DNA of 64,000 nt from Marvania coccoides (Eukaryota > Chlorophyta > Trebouxiophyceae > Chlorellales > Chlorellaceae), in the NCBI GenBank assembly GCA_963854735.1, contig OY978100.1, positions 1-64,000 on the forward strand, read 5' to 3'. The notes beneath the pieces were generated by a model. It ran no database searches. It had not been told where the DNA came from and saw only the letters and a program-made list of their open reading frames with translations. The stretch's first letter is position 1; every line of letters begins with the position of its first letter. Below are positions 21,720 through 32,888 of this stretch, one piece after another. The translations under genes and the position numbers were made by a program.

Positions 21720-21941
21720 TGTGATGTATTTTATATTTGGAGTGAGGGAACAACCAGAACTAGCGCGAAATGAAGTGTGTTTTTTAAAGCTTGCTGAATG
21801 CACCTTTAAAAAAGTTTGATACAGAGTCAAAACTCGCTCACTACAGACGGTTTCCGTCTGCAACTCCTCTGCTTTTGCAACACACGTGTTCATTTACAGT
21901 GCAGAAATTGAGAGGTCAGACTCTGCAAAGAGATATCATCG

Positions 21942-22258
21942 ATGGCAACCGACCCCCCATCGCCACTGGTGCGTTTTGCTCGTGGCAACCCTACCACTCC
22001 CACTACCACTACCACCAGCCGATCTTGGATACTGTCAAGCAGAGGCTGAACACCGGGCCAACTCTCCCTGCACGCATTGCCAATTTCATAATAGAAGGCG
22101 GCACCGCAGTGGAAGCAAGCGACGACGAGGAGGAGGAGGAGGGCGACGAAGAGGAAAGCGACGAGCAGGAGGAGGAAGCGAGCGATGAGGGATCCAACAT
22201 CGACGAAGACACAGACAGGCCGGCGGCAACTGACGGGACTTGCTGTCAGATCCCATAA
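21942..22258 (+). CDS. Small acidic protein, 88 aa, with a 50-nt intron
   Basis: Exons 21942-21968 and 22019-22258 join in phase 0 (GTGCGT...CACCAG, 50 nt). The product starts MATDPPSPL, continues PILDTVKQRLNTGPTLPARI as a likely amphipathic helix, and ends in a long Glu/Asp run (EASDDEEEEEGDEEESDEQE). The intron-free reading of the first ATG would hit a stop within about 35 codons, which supports splicing. I do not recognise the family. Acidic tails of this type are frequent in nuclear or nucleolar proteins. Confidence 0.5.
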
Positions 22259-22869
22259 ATTAGCCATGTTGAATGGGAAAATCCGTACCTTGCCTTCTAG
22301 TCGTTCTTTCATTAGTCCGCAGTAGGGTAGGGTGTCCTCTGGGCTGCAAAATAGAGAGAGGGATTCGATTTTTCAAATAATGTTTAAGAAAATATTGCCT
22401 TAAAGTTGGCTCCGACACATCACCTGTTGTTGAATTTGTTTCCTTGCTGTATTTATGATTGAAAATGTGCACAGAACACAACACAAAACAACAAGTTCAC
22501 CGAAAACTATTTTAAGAAAAAAAAGTTTGAGCTGCAGCGCAGCCGTACAGAGCCTTGAACAATGATGTATTCATACATTTCTTCGGTTCAAATATTTTTT
22601 TTAATACGGATTCATCATATTATTACTGAAAGACACGGTCGCCCAGTTTAAAACTGAGTTTTGTTTTGAACTTGCTAATAATAATTCGGTTATTATTTTT
22701 AAAACTCGAGTGCGTTCAATTGGGCACCCGACGCTTCCCCCAAAAATATAGCTGTCAGCGATCTATCGATTCACTGGCATTAATCAGCGCCAACACAACC
22801 AGCCCTGAAGCTGCAGAGTCCACCACCACCCCTTGGAGGAATTGCTGCCCAACAAAACAAACAAAAAAA
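22259..22869. other. Intergenic spacer with a weak minus-strand ORF
   Basis: A 74-codon minus-strand frame (22260-22484; YFLKHYLKNRIPLSILQP) and an overlapping frame with SPEDTLPYCGLMKERLEGK after an acceptor-like TTTTGCAG suggest a piece of a split gene. I could not assemble it. The rest is AT-rich and featureless. Confidence 0.35.
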
Positions 22870-23300
22870 ATGGACCCACCACCTCAAGCACAGCACCAAG
22901 ACCTCTGGCTAGCGCCCGACAAACTGGGGCACTTTATATTGTGCGCCCTTTGCACAGCGGCTGGGTTCTTTGCGACGTGGCATCGGCCTGCGCTGCGGCG
23001 GTGGAGGGTTGCTGTCGCTGCTGTTGCTGGCACGTTTGTGGGGGTCATGAAGGAAGTGGGGGACGGCTTGGGGGTGAGTGACCCACCGCTTTCCTTATGT
23101 TTATCATTTCATTTCTCCTTTTACCGATTTCCCTTGTTTTTTTATATCTTCTTCCCCCCACACAGTGGTGGCCGGGCGGAGTCTCTGCGAAGGACCTAGG
23201 CGCTGACTTGGTAGGGGTTGCAGCCGCGGTGGTCGCGTTGGTGGCGTACGAACCCAGGCTACTATCTGTCTTTGGGCAGCATGGAGCAGCAGCTGTTTAA
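22870..23300 (+). CDS. Small membrane protein, YfiM/DUF2279-like, 112 aa
   Basis: Exons 22870-23073 and 23166-23300, phase 0. Two hydrophobic segments flank the pattern D-K-L-G-H-F (residue about 16), then G-V-M-K-E-V-G-D-G (about 60) and S-A-K-D-L-G-A-D-L-V-G (about 76). This order matches the DUF2279/YfiM family of small bacterial membrane or lipoproteins, whose function is not settled. A bacterial origin, perhaps through an organelle, is possible. The start is the ATG at 22870, preceded by an A-rich leader. Its stop lies only 97 bp from the stop of the convergent SEC16 gene, so their 3'UTRs probably overlap. Confidence 0.65.
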
Positions 23301-23397
23301 TAATAACAATATCACCAAAATTGTTGAAATTTTAAAAGGGGAAACTCAGAGTTGGTTACTTGGGCAAACCCTGGGTCTCTAGCAGGTGTCAGCATTA

Positions 23398-26300
23398 CTA
23401 GTTCAGTTCGACCTCCGTCATGCCATCGGCCCCAGAGGCAGCAGAAGAGGCTGCAGGACCGGCTGGTGGGTAAAAGCCAGCATGCGGCTGAGACACTGGG
23501 ATGAAGGCCCCCATGGGCTGGGGAGCAGCTCCGGCGTGCACGCCAGCCCCGCTGTGATGCGGCTGCTGCTGACTGCCAGCTTGCCCTGGCGGCGTAAAAT
23601 ACGAAGCTGCCACTCCCGCTGGCACAAAGGTGGCCGCAGGGGGGACGGGCAACAGCCCTCCCATTGCACCACCACCAGCAGAAGGCGACGCCATTTGCAG
23701 CTGGTTGGCGTACCTCCCCACCCCTCCCCGCTGCAGCTGCGGAGACTGCTGCATCCCGGGGGCAGCACCTGCCGGCTGCCACGCCGTCATTGTGGGGGGC
23801 GGCGGGGGCTCCTCGGGCGCGGGCGGCGGCTCCACCCCGCGCTCCCGCCAGATCTTGAGCTCGTGGTCGTAGTAAAACGTGTTTTCAGGCTCAACACCGC
23901 CGCCGCCGCCTGTGCCCCCTCCCCCTCCACCTCCTCCAGCAGCAGCCCCTCTTGAAGCCAGAGGGTCCGAGGGCGGCGCCACCAGCTGCTTGATGCTGGC
24001 CACGCGGCTCATGAAGTTTGACAGCACGTTGGGCTGGGAGTTGCCGCGGGAGTGGTGGTACTCAGCACCAGCACCACCACCACCACCAGCATCAAGCCCC
24101 TGGGCGGACGCCCCAGAGGGGCTGCGCGCGTGCTGCGTCGCTGGGCTGGTGCTCCCGCCCATGCCGCTGAGGCTGGCCATGCTGGACCGCCTGGACTGGA
24201 TGTCAATGCCGCCGCCTGGAACGGCGTGGTGCTCCGCAGCAAAGCTGTTGGAGCGCGAGTGCTTGGTGCTGCTTCCCTCCCCCCCAATTAGCGCAGAGAT
24301 GCCTCGGTCCAGCAGTTTGCCCACGCTGCTGACCAGCGCCCCTGCGGTGAACGACCCAGCCAGCGACACCTTGCGCGCAGCAGCAAACTGCACCAGGCGG
24401 TCGTTCAGCTCAAAGGCGGCGGCTCGGCACACCAGCAGCGAGGATGGCACCTTGTTGCCCAGCCCCTGCAGGGTGTTGAGCACGGAGGAGCAGTACTGTG
24501 CCGCCTGGCTCAGCAGGCCCAGCTCCGCCAGCGCCTGCGCGTGCAGCAGCTTGTAGGGCAGCACCGCCAAAAACTGGGGCACCTGCTGCGCGTTGCCTGT
24601 ACAAAAAAATATTTAAAAATACGTAGTTGTTGAGACGAGCTTTTGAAATCGATTAAAAAAAAAAAAAAAAAAAAAAAACTCTCTCTCTCACCGACTGTGC
24701 GCGACCACGTAAAGAGCTCGGTGCGCAGAATGGCGGGCAGGGAGGCGTAGGTGCGCGGGGCCATCGCCCTGCTGCACCCCAGCATGGCAAACTGGTGCTG
24801 CGCGGCGTCGCTGTACTGCAGCGGCAACCCAGCCAGGACATAGCAGGTGTGGGCCTGGGGGATCTTGCCACTTCCAAGCAGCAGAGCCGCCAGCGCCTCC
24901 AGCGCCGCCTCGTGCCCTGGCATTCGCGCGGCCACCAGCGCAGAGGCATGGTGCTGCCACGCCGCCACAACGCGCGCAGCTGCCTCAGGCTGGGTTGCAG
25001 GTCTGGGGATGGCAGCGCCGCCTGCGCCAGCAGCCACCATGCACAGTGTGGACAGCGGGGCCGCAGCGTCGAGGCCCTGTCGCGCGTATGCCTCCACTGC
25101 CGCCCTCCATTCGGCAAGGCCCAGCGAGTTGGCCAGGATGAGGGCAACCGGCCACTGCCGCGACTGCAGCGCTGCCTGGAGCGCCTCGTCCTGCCGCCCT
25201 CCGAGTGCCAAGCCTTGCACGTTGGCCAGAGCCGCAGGGTGGTCCCTGCCTGGCGACGACGGGGCGTGGGGAGCTGGGTCTGTGGGGCCACCGCTCATCG
25301 GATGCAGCGCAGCCAGCAGCGCCGCATCCCCCAAGCTCGCATGCAAAGCTGCGCCGCCTTGGGGCAGAGCTGCTGCCGCTGTCGCGGCTGCCCCTGCTGC
25401 TTTCCCCGGCGGGTGCAGTGCCTGCGTTTCCAGCGCGCTCCACAGCGTGTACAGCCCCGCTGCGTCGCCCTGCTCCTCAGCCACGCACGCCTCCTTGCGC
25501 TTGCCAATGAACGCCGTCACCTTGTCCTTGTTCACGCTGTTGCCCAGGGGCCCAGGGAACTCTCTGAGCAGGGAGACGCGCTGGGCGAGGCTGGCGGTCT
25601 GCTCCGCCGAACGCACGGAAAGCACGTCAGCCGGCAGCTTGGTGGCGAGATGGGTGGAGATGGTGCCGTCGGGGGACACGATCAGCAGTCGCCCGCCAAA
25701 CGTCATCTTGCCAAACCTGCAGCGAGGGCGGAGTTCCGAGGGATGGGCAGCAGCGTGGTGCTGGTGCACAGGGTTGCTGTACTGGTGCACAGGCGCCGCC
25801 GCCCAAGGCTGCGATGCATGCTGCGGCTGCGGGTGCTCCTGGTGGTGGTAGGCGGACACTGCCGCGCCGGGAGGTGTCTGAAAGCCGGCGTGCGGCAGAA
25901 ACGAAGTGGGCGCGTACGCGGCAGCGCTGGTGGTGGGGAGAGCGACAGGGGCAAGAACCCCTGGCCTGGAAGGACTTGTGTAGGAGTGCTGCTGCTGCTC
26001 TGTGGCGGACGTGGACAGCGTCGAACCAAAGCCGTTGCCATACCCTGCACCGCTGCTTGCGCCAGAGGGGGCTGACAAGAAAGGCGCATCCACACCGCCG
26101 CCGTATCCTCCTGCCCCAGCGGCCTCGTACGTGGTGGTTTCGTACGGCTGTGCCACGTAGATTGAGCTCTCTGAGGGGACCTCGGTGATGGGCGACAGCT
26201 CAGGCGCAAGGTAAGGTGCAGGCGACTTGGAGGCGCTGTAGGGAGCTGGGGGAGGTGCTGCTGCTGGGGCGTAGGTGGAATACCCCCCGCTGGGAGGGGC

Positions 26301-28528
26301 AGCAAAGGCGGCGTACGCTGGCGCGGTGGCAGCTGCCTGCGGAGCCCCGTGTGCACCGCCAGAGTCCTGCCACGGCTGCTGCTGTTTGGCGTGGTCTTCA
26401 GAAGACATAGCAGCGGGGGCAGCAGCTGTCTCAAAGGGGGAGACCTGGTGCGGCTGCTGGGCTGCATCAGGTTCTTCGCCGCCAAAAGCAAAGGCCTGCA
26501 CAGGGGCGGCTGCTGAGGGGTCGGGGTCATCACCCCCCAGAAAAAAGGCAGAGTCATCACCGTCTCCGGCAGCCTGCGCCGCGGCCTCAAACGCTGACGG
26601 TGAGGTCGCCATGAGGTAGTCAGAGGCGTCTTTTCCGTCAGCAGCAGCGGTTTTTTCGGCAGGGGGGCTCGGGGATGAAGGTGCGACATGCGAGCCAAGT
26701 TCTATCTGCTGCTGCTCTGCATGTTCCCATTCCACTGCCTCAGTAGCGGGCTCAGCTGTTGCCGCCTCCACCTCCACAGCAGCTGCAGCCTGCTCCACGG
26801 CCGGTTGGCCCTGGCCAGCGCCGTCACCTGCATCTGCATCTGCCGGTGCTGGTGCCGCCCCATTTTCCTCGGCGCTGCTGCCAACGTACTCGTGCGGCTG
26901 CCACTGCTGCGCTGCTTCGTCCCACCAGTACCGCCACCCATCTGGAGACACGTAGTAGCAGAACCCGTCTGCCCACCAAGTGGAACCAGGAGCCTGCGGA
27001 AGAAGAATGTCCCATGAATTCGTGAGCACAAAAGTCTAAAGTGCATACAACACGACTGACCAAATAACTAAAGTACCTGCGATGTGCCCACGGAAACAGT
27101 GGACGGGGCAGCAGATGCATTCTCCTGGGGGCCACCAGTGCCGCTCTGCTCTTCTGCAGCCCCTGGTAGCCCAGGTCCAGCACTATCGGCGGCAAGCTCC
27201 GCCTGATCTTCTTCTGGCTCGGGAAAGCTCACAGGCGTGCCCACTGCGGCTTCGGTGTACCCCACATCGCCCTCAAACGGAGCAGCGGCGGCAGCAGAGG
27301 CCGGCGGCGTGAGCTGCTGCTGCTGAGAGACTGCAGCTGTGTCTGCAGCGGGGCTGGGCTGCCAGGGCTGGGCAGGGCGCATGCCTGCCACGCCATCAAC
27401 ATCCTCCCATTCATTCAAATCCAACTCGTTGTCAGCCCATTCACTCTGCTGCTGCGGCTGTCCCCCCCGTGCTGGCTCCGGCACCCCAGCCACCGCTCCT
27501 TCAAAGCTGCCGGCAAAATCTGCCTCCTCTGCAATGGCATCGAACTCAGACTGGCCGCCTGCGCCATTGAAAGGCAGGTCAGCTCAAATTCGCGATTAAT
27601 AGGTGGTGTGCATCAAAATAGAATAAAACCCCTTACCACTGGCACCAAAAATAGGGGCAGAGCAGACGGAAAACGTGGTAGCACACACAGCTGGATCTCC
27701 CACTGGCTGCGGCGGTTGCTCAGGCTGCGGAGGAGCGGGCAACGAGTCCGACAGCGGCTCTGGCAGCGGCGGCAGCGGCGCGCACGGCGAATGGAGGGTC
27801 AGAGATGCAGAGGAGCCTCCCTGCCCAGCCATAGACATGCTCTCCGCAGCAGCCAGCGCCGACAGGATCCCAGCAGAGGGCGTGCGCCGCATGCCTTTGA
27901 TGGGTGCCAGCGACGGGGGCACAGGCAGGGGGCTGAAAACAGCGCTAGACGCCGCTGTGGCTGAGGACGGGGTGACAGCCGCCGCTGGAGCTCGAGGTAC
28001 TTCGGGCAAGGAGCCAGGCTTGGGCGAGTTGGCGACTGCAGGCAGCGGCACCACCACGGCAGAAGCAGCAGCGGTGCCGACGATATGGGGAGGTGCTGAA
28101 GACAGCGGCCGTGTCGAGACTGGATTGACTCTTGGCGGTGCAGCTGCAGACCAGCGGCTGGTGTCGGCGACGGTCAGCGGCGGCAATGCCCGGGTAGAGG
28201 AGAGCAGTGGGGGGCGGACGGTGGAAGGCGCCGCAGGCTCTGCACCACTCCGCCCTACTGCTGGATTCGAGAGGAGACCTGCACGAGCGTGGAAAAACCG
28301 CTCTTGCGTTGGTTGATCAGATGAAAAAATAAACGAAACTCTTCAAAGGAGAGACTGCGTACCGTTGCCGGTGGATGGTGATTTTGCAGGTTCCCTTGGG
28401 ACGTCGATGCGGGATGTTGCAACGGCTGGGGTTCCCACAGACCCCTGAACATCTCCTCCACTCTGTCCAGCCGGAGATAAAAACGCATCAGCGTCATCGT
28501 ACGTCTCGACCTTCTTACGCCGCTGCAT
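23398..28528 (-). CDS. SEC16: SEC16 COPII coat scaffold, 1,596 aa
   Basis: Exons: 28363-28528, 27637-28278, 27077-27558, 24692-26993, 23398-24596, all joins in frame. The first 430 residues are disordered. Exon 4 opens with a WW-like segment (FCYYVSPDGWRYWWDEAAQQ) and a long Pro/Ala/Ser/Gln-rich stretch. At about residue 855 begins the central conserved domain (RFGKMTFGGRLLIVSPDG) and the helical ACE1-type solenoid (LREFPGPLG, then LQSRQWPVALILANSLG), which in Sec16 binds Sec13. Exon 5 continues it and adds a Gly/Pro-rich tail with YYDHELKIWRERG, a motif seen in plant Sec16 homologues (MAG5). Sec16 organises ER exit sites and COPII vesicle formation. The N-terminal start MQRRKKVETYDDADAF is supported by an in-frame first exon. 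Confidence 0.88.
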
Positions 28529-28783
28529 GATCTACCTATGTTCTGCGTTTTCAACAGCCACCAGTGCTTTTGTGGGACACTGGATGAAAAATCTTAAATT
28601 TGTTGGATGCGAAGGGAGGCTTGATGCTTCTTCACTCTCGTTAATACACGGTTTAACAACGTTTGTGATCGATATCCAGTATTTACATGAATGTGACGGG
28701 CCTCGAGGGATGTACCCTCTGCCGTCACCCCTCCTTTCCTTTCTTAGTTCATTGTTTGAACCGCCGCCGACGGCATTCTTCAC

Positions 28784-29631
28784 TCACTCCCCAAGCAGGC
28801 GTCGTAGAGCTGCACACTCGTCCTTCAATCGCCGACGCACGCTCGGATGCGCCAGCCGTTCCAGCCTGAGCTGCCACAGCCCCTCCAGCGCCTCCAACTT
28901 CCAACGCGCATCTCGGGATGGTGCCCCTCCGCCCTGCCCGCTGGCATGCAGCTCATGCACCGCTGCTCTTGCAATTCCAACCGCCGTCTGAGGAGTTTCG
29001 ATCAACCACCAAGCAACGTTGCTCCTCAGACTCTGGAACTCGAGTGACGACTGCAAGTCCAACATGGGCGAAGAAAAGCCAGCACCAGGTCGCCCCTCCC
29101 AGGGCGTTTCCTGCGTGCTTCCTAGTACCGCGAGCCGCACCGAGTCGAGGCTGCGCAGAACGCGCTCGAACTGCACGTGCAGTCCAGCGCAGTGCGGCGT
29201 AGCCTCCATTTGCTGCTTTGCAGTCGCAGTGATGCAGCTGATTCGGTCAACAGCTATGGGGAACGCTGCTGGCATTGCCGCCCGGGCGCAGAACATCTGG
29301 TGGTAGTCGGATGAGTACAGTTCTTCGGCAGCAGCTTCCGGCCACCTTCGTTCGCAGTGAACTCGCCATATTGCTGGTCGCGACAGCTCTGCTCTGAGAG
29401 ACGCATTCTGCGAGATGTGGGCAACTCGGAATGCAAGTGAGCTGGTGAAGAGTGACTGCATAGGGGAACAAAGAACTGCGATGCAACACTTACTTGTGCT
29501 TTCAGTGCTGCAAGGTCTGAAGGGCTCAAATCCCTGGTAAGAGATGGAATTGGGCGATAAACAGGGCGCAACGTCGTATGCAGGAAGCGGGGATCTATAA
29601 TAACATCTGTACAATAATGATTTTCGCCCAC
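28784..29631 (-). CDS. Hypothetical protein, 269 aa, with a 38-nt intron
   Basis: Exons 29494-29631 and 28784-29455, phase 0, separated by GTAAGT...TATGCAG of only 38 nt. The protein begins MGENHYCTDVIIDPRFLHTT. Residues about 130-269 are helical and leucine-rich (HVQFERVLRSLDSVRLAVLG, WKLEALEGLWQLRLERLA). No signal or membrane segment. It ends in a basic helix (RRRLKDECAALRRLLGE). I do not recognise the family. It lies upstream of SEC16 on the same strand with 255 bp between its stop and the SEC16 ATG. Confidence 0.6.
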
Positions 29632-30196
29632 TCCTCACCAAAGTATTTCCTCGAGCAGATGGCGGCAGATTGTGGACAGCGTGCTCATTGCTTTGTGTAT
29701 AACGGAGTATATGCCCGAGTTTCGGAAGCTGAGAGCTTAACGAAAACCCAACGAACAGATGATTTGTTTGTAGAGGAGCAGACGAAAGAGGCCCGACTGC
29801 AGCAACAGATAAAGCCTTGCGACGAGTTTTTTTTTTTTTTAATGTTCACATATAAATGCATCATTTCGTTTTTTTCTCTCGCCTGCAGTCCAACTGTTTT
29901 TGTGTTGCCCTTTCTTTTTGCAGTTTTCTTCATTTCAACCTGGCTCTTTTCGTCCATGGGCACCCGGGCTTCGGCGCAGCGGATGCTCCAAGCATGTCAA
30001 CACCACTGGATGGGTTGCAGGCATTCAGAAGGAGAACCCTAAAGCAACGTCACGCATGTTCTTTGGGGGCTTCTGCAATATTTGTTACATCACAAAGCTG
30101 CAGCGCAATGCTGCCAAACTACCGTGTACAAAACAATCCATCAAAAAATTGAGGAAAGGGCAGTCACACCGACTCCTAGGCAGCGTTCTCTCGGTG
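29632..30196. other. Spacer with weak plus-strand coding signals
   Basis: Plus-strand frames (for example 29994-30152, starting MSTPLDGLQAFRRRTLKQRH) look somewhat coding and follow an acceptor-like CTTTTTGCAG at 29912-29921. Upstream joins could not be established. They may be the 3' exon of a small unrecognised gene or chance. Confidence 0.3.
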
Positions 30197-31435
30197 TCAG
30201 CGGCGGTGGGGGATGCGTCCGATGGGCACATGATGGTCAGCAGCCCGTTCCTGCCCCTCTCCCCTCTGCTCATCAACCACCTCCCCCTCGTCGTGCTCAA
30301 TTCCAAGGTGCTCCTCAAGCATGCTCAGCCCGCCACGCCGTTTTGTGGGCCGCTTCCTTCTAAACGAGGAGGGTGCCCTCACGCCGGCATCCTCATTCTG
30401 CTGCTGCTGCTGCGGCGCCTCTTCTTCGTGGTGTGCCGGCTGCGCTTGTTTGGTTGGCGACGGAGGGTCAACACTGTGAGGCGTCTCACCACCGCCACGC
30501 TGCGCACCAGCATCAGGCCGGCGCCCCTGCTGAGCCTGCGCCCTGGTATCCTCAGCAGCCGCCTTGTTGGCTTTCTTCAGGATCGCAGCGTCCACGGCGT
30601 CGTCCTGCGCCTGTCGCCTGGCCTGCTCCTCAGACCGACCACCAGGAGCGCCCTTGCCGGCCCCTGCTGCGGCGCCCTTGGCCAGCTGGGTGGCGTACTC
30701 CAGCTGAATTTTGAGCTTGTCGACCTCCGCTTGTAGGGCAGCGGTGGCGGTCTTGTCGTTCTTCACCTCCTCCAGCTCATCGTGCAGAGCGTCAATGATG
30801 TGACGCTCACCCTCCAGCGCGTGGTGGCAACTCTGCAACTCTGCCTGCACCGCCTGCAGCTTATTGTTGAGCTGGCCGGTCTCGTGCAAGCTCTCTGCCT
30901 CCAGCCGTTGGTGCTCCGCCTCCAGTTGCTGTGCGCGGGTTTGATGCTGCGAGAAAAGCAACGTGCAGAGGGGGGTTTAGCAGGGCGACCCCTAGCTGTG
31001 GAGCTAGAACTACGACTGAATGATTGACAGAGCAACTAAAACTGAAAGGGTGACTCACGTGGTCGGCGTTCTGTGCCGCCTGGTCATGCAGCCGCTCCAG
31101 CGTCTTCACCTCCTGGGACTTCACGCGGACGTGCGAGTCCAGGTGCCCAATCTGATCCAGGTACCGCTCCTTCTCCTCAATGTGCTGCTGCGTCTCTGCC
31201 TTGAGGCTCTTGTGGTGGTGGGTGAGTCGCCAAAACAGGAGGAAGAGCACCGCCAGCACCACCCAGCTCAGTTTACCCCAGATCGCCTGGAACTTTTGGA
31301 ATGCGCTCTTTTTCTTCCTGGAGAAAAAATAGAAGGGGATGCAGTAAAAAAAAGTTGTGTGCTTGTTGTCGCACAAGAAGAAGCCTCCTTCGCTTACTTG
31401 AAACCGCGGGGGTCGTCATCGAATCCAAAATCCAT
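30197..31435 (-). CDS. Type II single-pass membrane protein with coiled coil, 348 aa
   Basis: Exons 31398-31435, 31059-31317, 30197-30946; all joins in frame. The product starts MDFGFDDDPRGFKKKKSAF. A cytosolic basic stretch precedes one membrane helix (KLSWVVLAVLFLLFWRL, residues about 27-43). A coiled coil of roughly 150 residues follows (ETQQHIEEKERYLDQIGHLD through LEAEHQRLEAESLHETGQLN). The C terminus is hydrophilic, Gln/Glu-rich, with an RRKRPTKRRGG patch. This order resembles Golgi or ER coiled-coil proteins such as the GOLM1/CASC4 type, but I see no diagnostic motif, so function is unassigned. The five-codon start context and short first exon rest on splice consensus alone. Confidence 0.65.
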
Positions 31436-32545
31436 CACCCCGGGGGCGGCGCTTCGCCTGTAAGCCTCAATTTTGCTTGTAGATTCTAGATCAAGAAAAA
31501 AAAAACGAGGATGTGTGCGCTGATTGTGAGACCTGACACGGCAACGTGTAGCGTGTAATATCGTGTAGAATTATAAATAAAAATTTGAACAAATCATGTT
31601 CTCATCGTTCGCAGCCCATTTTTCCTTCGATTATTAGCTGTCCAACCTGGAAAGATTTGCATGCAACTCGAGCTCAAGCAGCAGGATAGCTCGATGGGCA
31701 GGAAGCACAGCTCTGCTCTCTGTCGCCGCCCATACTAAGCACTGGTGGTGACAAAGTTCTCGCCTGTGAGACCTGGCCTGCCAAAACACCCCTCCCAGCA
31801 GAGATTTTATTTCCCTGTATTCATTTTTTCAAGCTAATCAAAAAAAGAAACACGTACTTACATTGTAAAATAAGAAAGCCACGGGCTAGGAAATATTACG
31901 GTATCAATATATTATGCAAACGAAATGATTCTTGACAAAGGCGTCATAAGAGAGAGTGGGGATACGCGCATTAATTAATTCAAATTTTCAGACAAAATGG
32001 AGTGGGAAAAAACCATTATTATATACCACGCCAACGTAGTGGGGTAGGCGGCGCGGCCGTAAACATGAAACCATTTATCTATCAAATCTTAAGACACTCT
32101 TTTATGCGGCAGGCAGGTGGCTGTCGCCATTTTGAGGCCAAAAGCAGGGGAAAAGGCCCTCAGAGGCCAGCATGACAGTCGGGGGGAGGATGCAGTGCGG
32201 AAATCAGAAGAAGGGTAAAATGCATCATCAGACCACAAAGTTGGGAGGAAAAAACACAAAATCATCAATTATAATCACTCTATATAAAAAAAAAGGCCAC
32301 CACTTAATAATAAATGAATATGTGCAAGGCACCCGAAAGTAACGCTCAGCAGTTTACCGGACTAGGAAAAAAAGTCAAACGTTGTGGGCTATTCAAGGGG
32401 CAGCAGCGTATGTGCACAGCACAGGCGCCGCTGCCCGCACCCGCTTCCACTCGAAAAGACATTTCAGGACAGGATATATTCGAAGCAATGCTTCATGGAC
32501 AAAAAAGAAAGAAGAGGAAGAAGAAGGACAAAAACTGGAATGAGA

Positions 32546-32577
<32 letters not shown>

Positions 32578-32812
32578 TCATTATAAATAGGACAGGTGCC
32601 CCAGGCAGGCGTGTGCCTGGTGCAAAACCGGAGGAGAACAACGGACCAGCAGTGAGCCAGGAAGCTGGAAAACAAAACAAAGGGAATACCACGAAAGAAA
32701 CCATTAGTAGCCATTGCGCCACGCAGGGGAAAAGCGCATCTCTTGAATTCGTTTACGATTGACATGTTGATTATTTGCTGGGCATAAAATATATTCGACA
32801 CGCGATTGATGA

Positions 32813-32848
<36 letters not shown>

Positions 32849-32888
32849 AGAAAATGAAATCTCGCTCAGATAAACTGTGCTTATAAAA
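31436..32888. other. 1.45-kb gene-poor spacer with low-complexity tracts
   Basis: The longest spacer outside the subtelomere. It contains a (GT)n tract running into a G15-type run at about 32551-32577, and a (GAAA)n microsatellite of about ten units at 32811-32850. I found no sustained coding frame, tRNA or repeat family. An unannotated non-coding RNA is possible but not supported. Confidence 0.55.

Noticed and set aside
22260..22484. Possible Argonaute PAZ-like fragment on the minus strand
   Set aside because: Similarity was limited to a few residues around YFLKHY and could not be extended in either direction.
24795..26075. 426-codon plus-strand frame
   Set aside because: Antisense shadow of the SEC16 central domain in GC-rich DNA; Arg/Gln-rich without domain structure.
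32811..32850. Possible CRISPR-like or mobile repeat
   Set aside because: It is a plain (GAAA)n microsatellite. No spacer-repeat pattern, transposase, reverse transcriptase or terminal inverted repeats were seen anywhere in the window.
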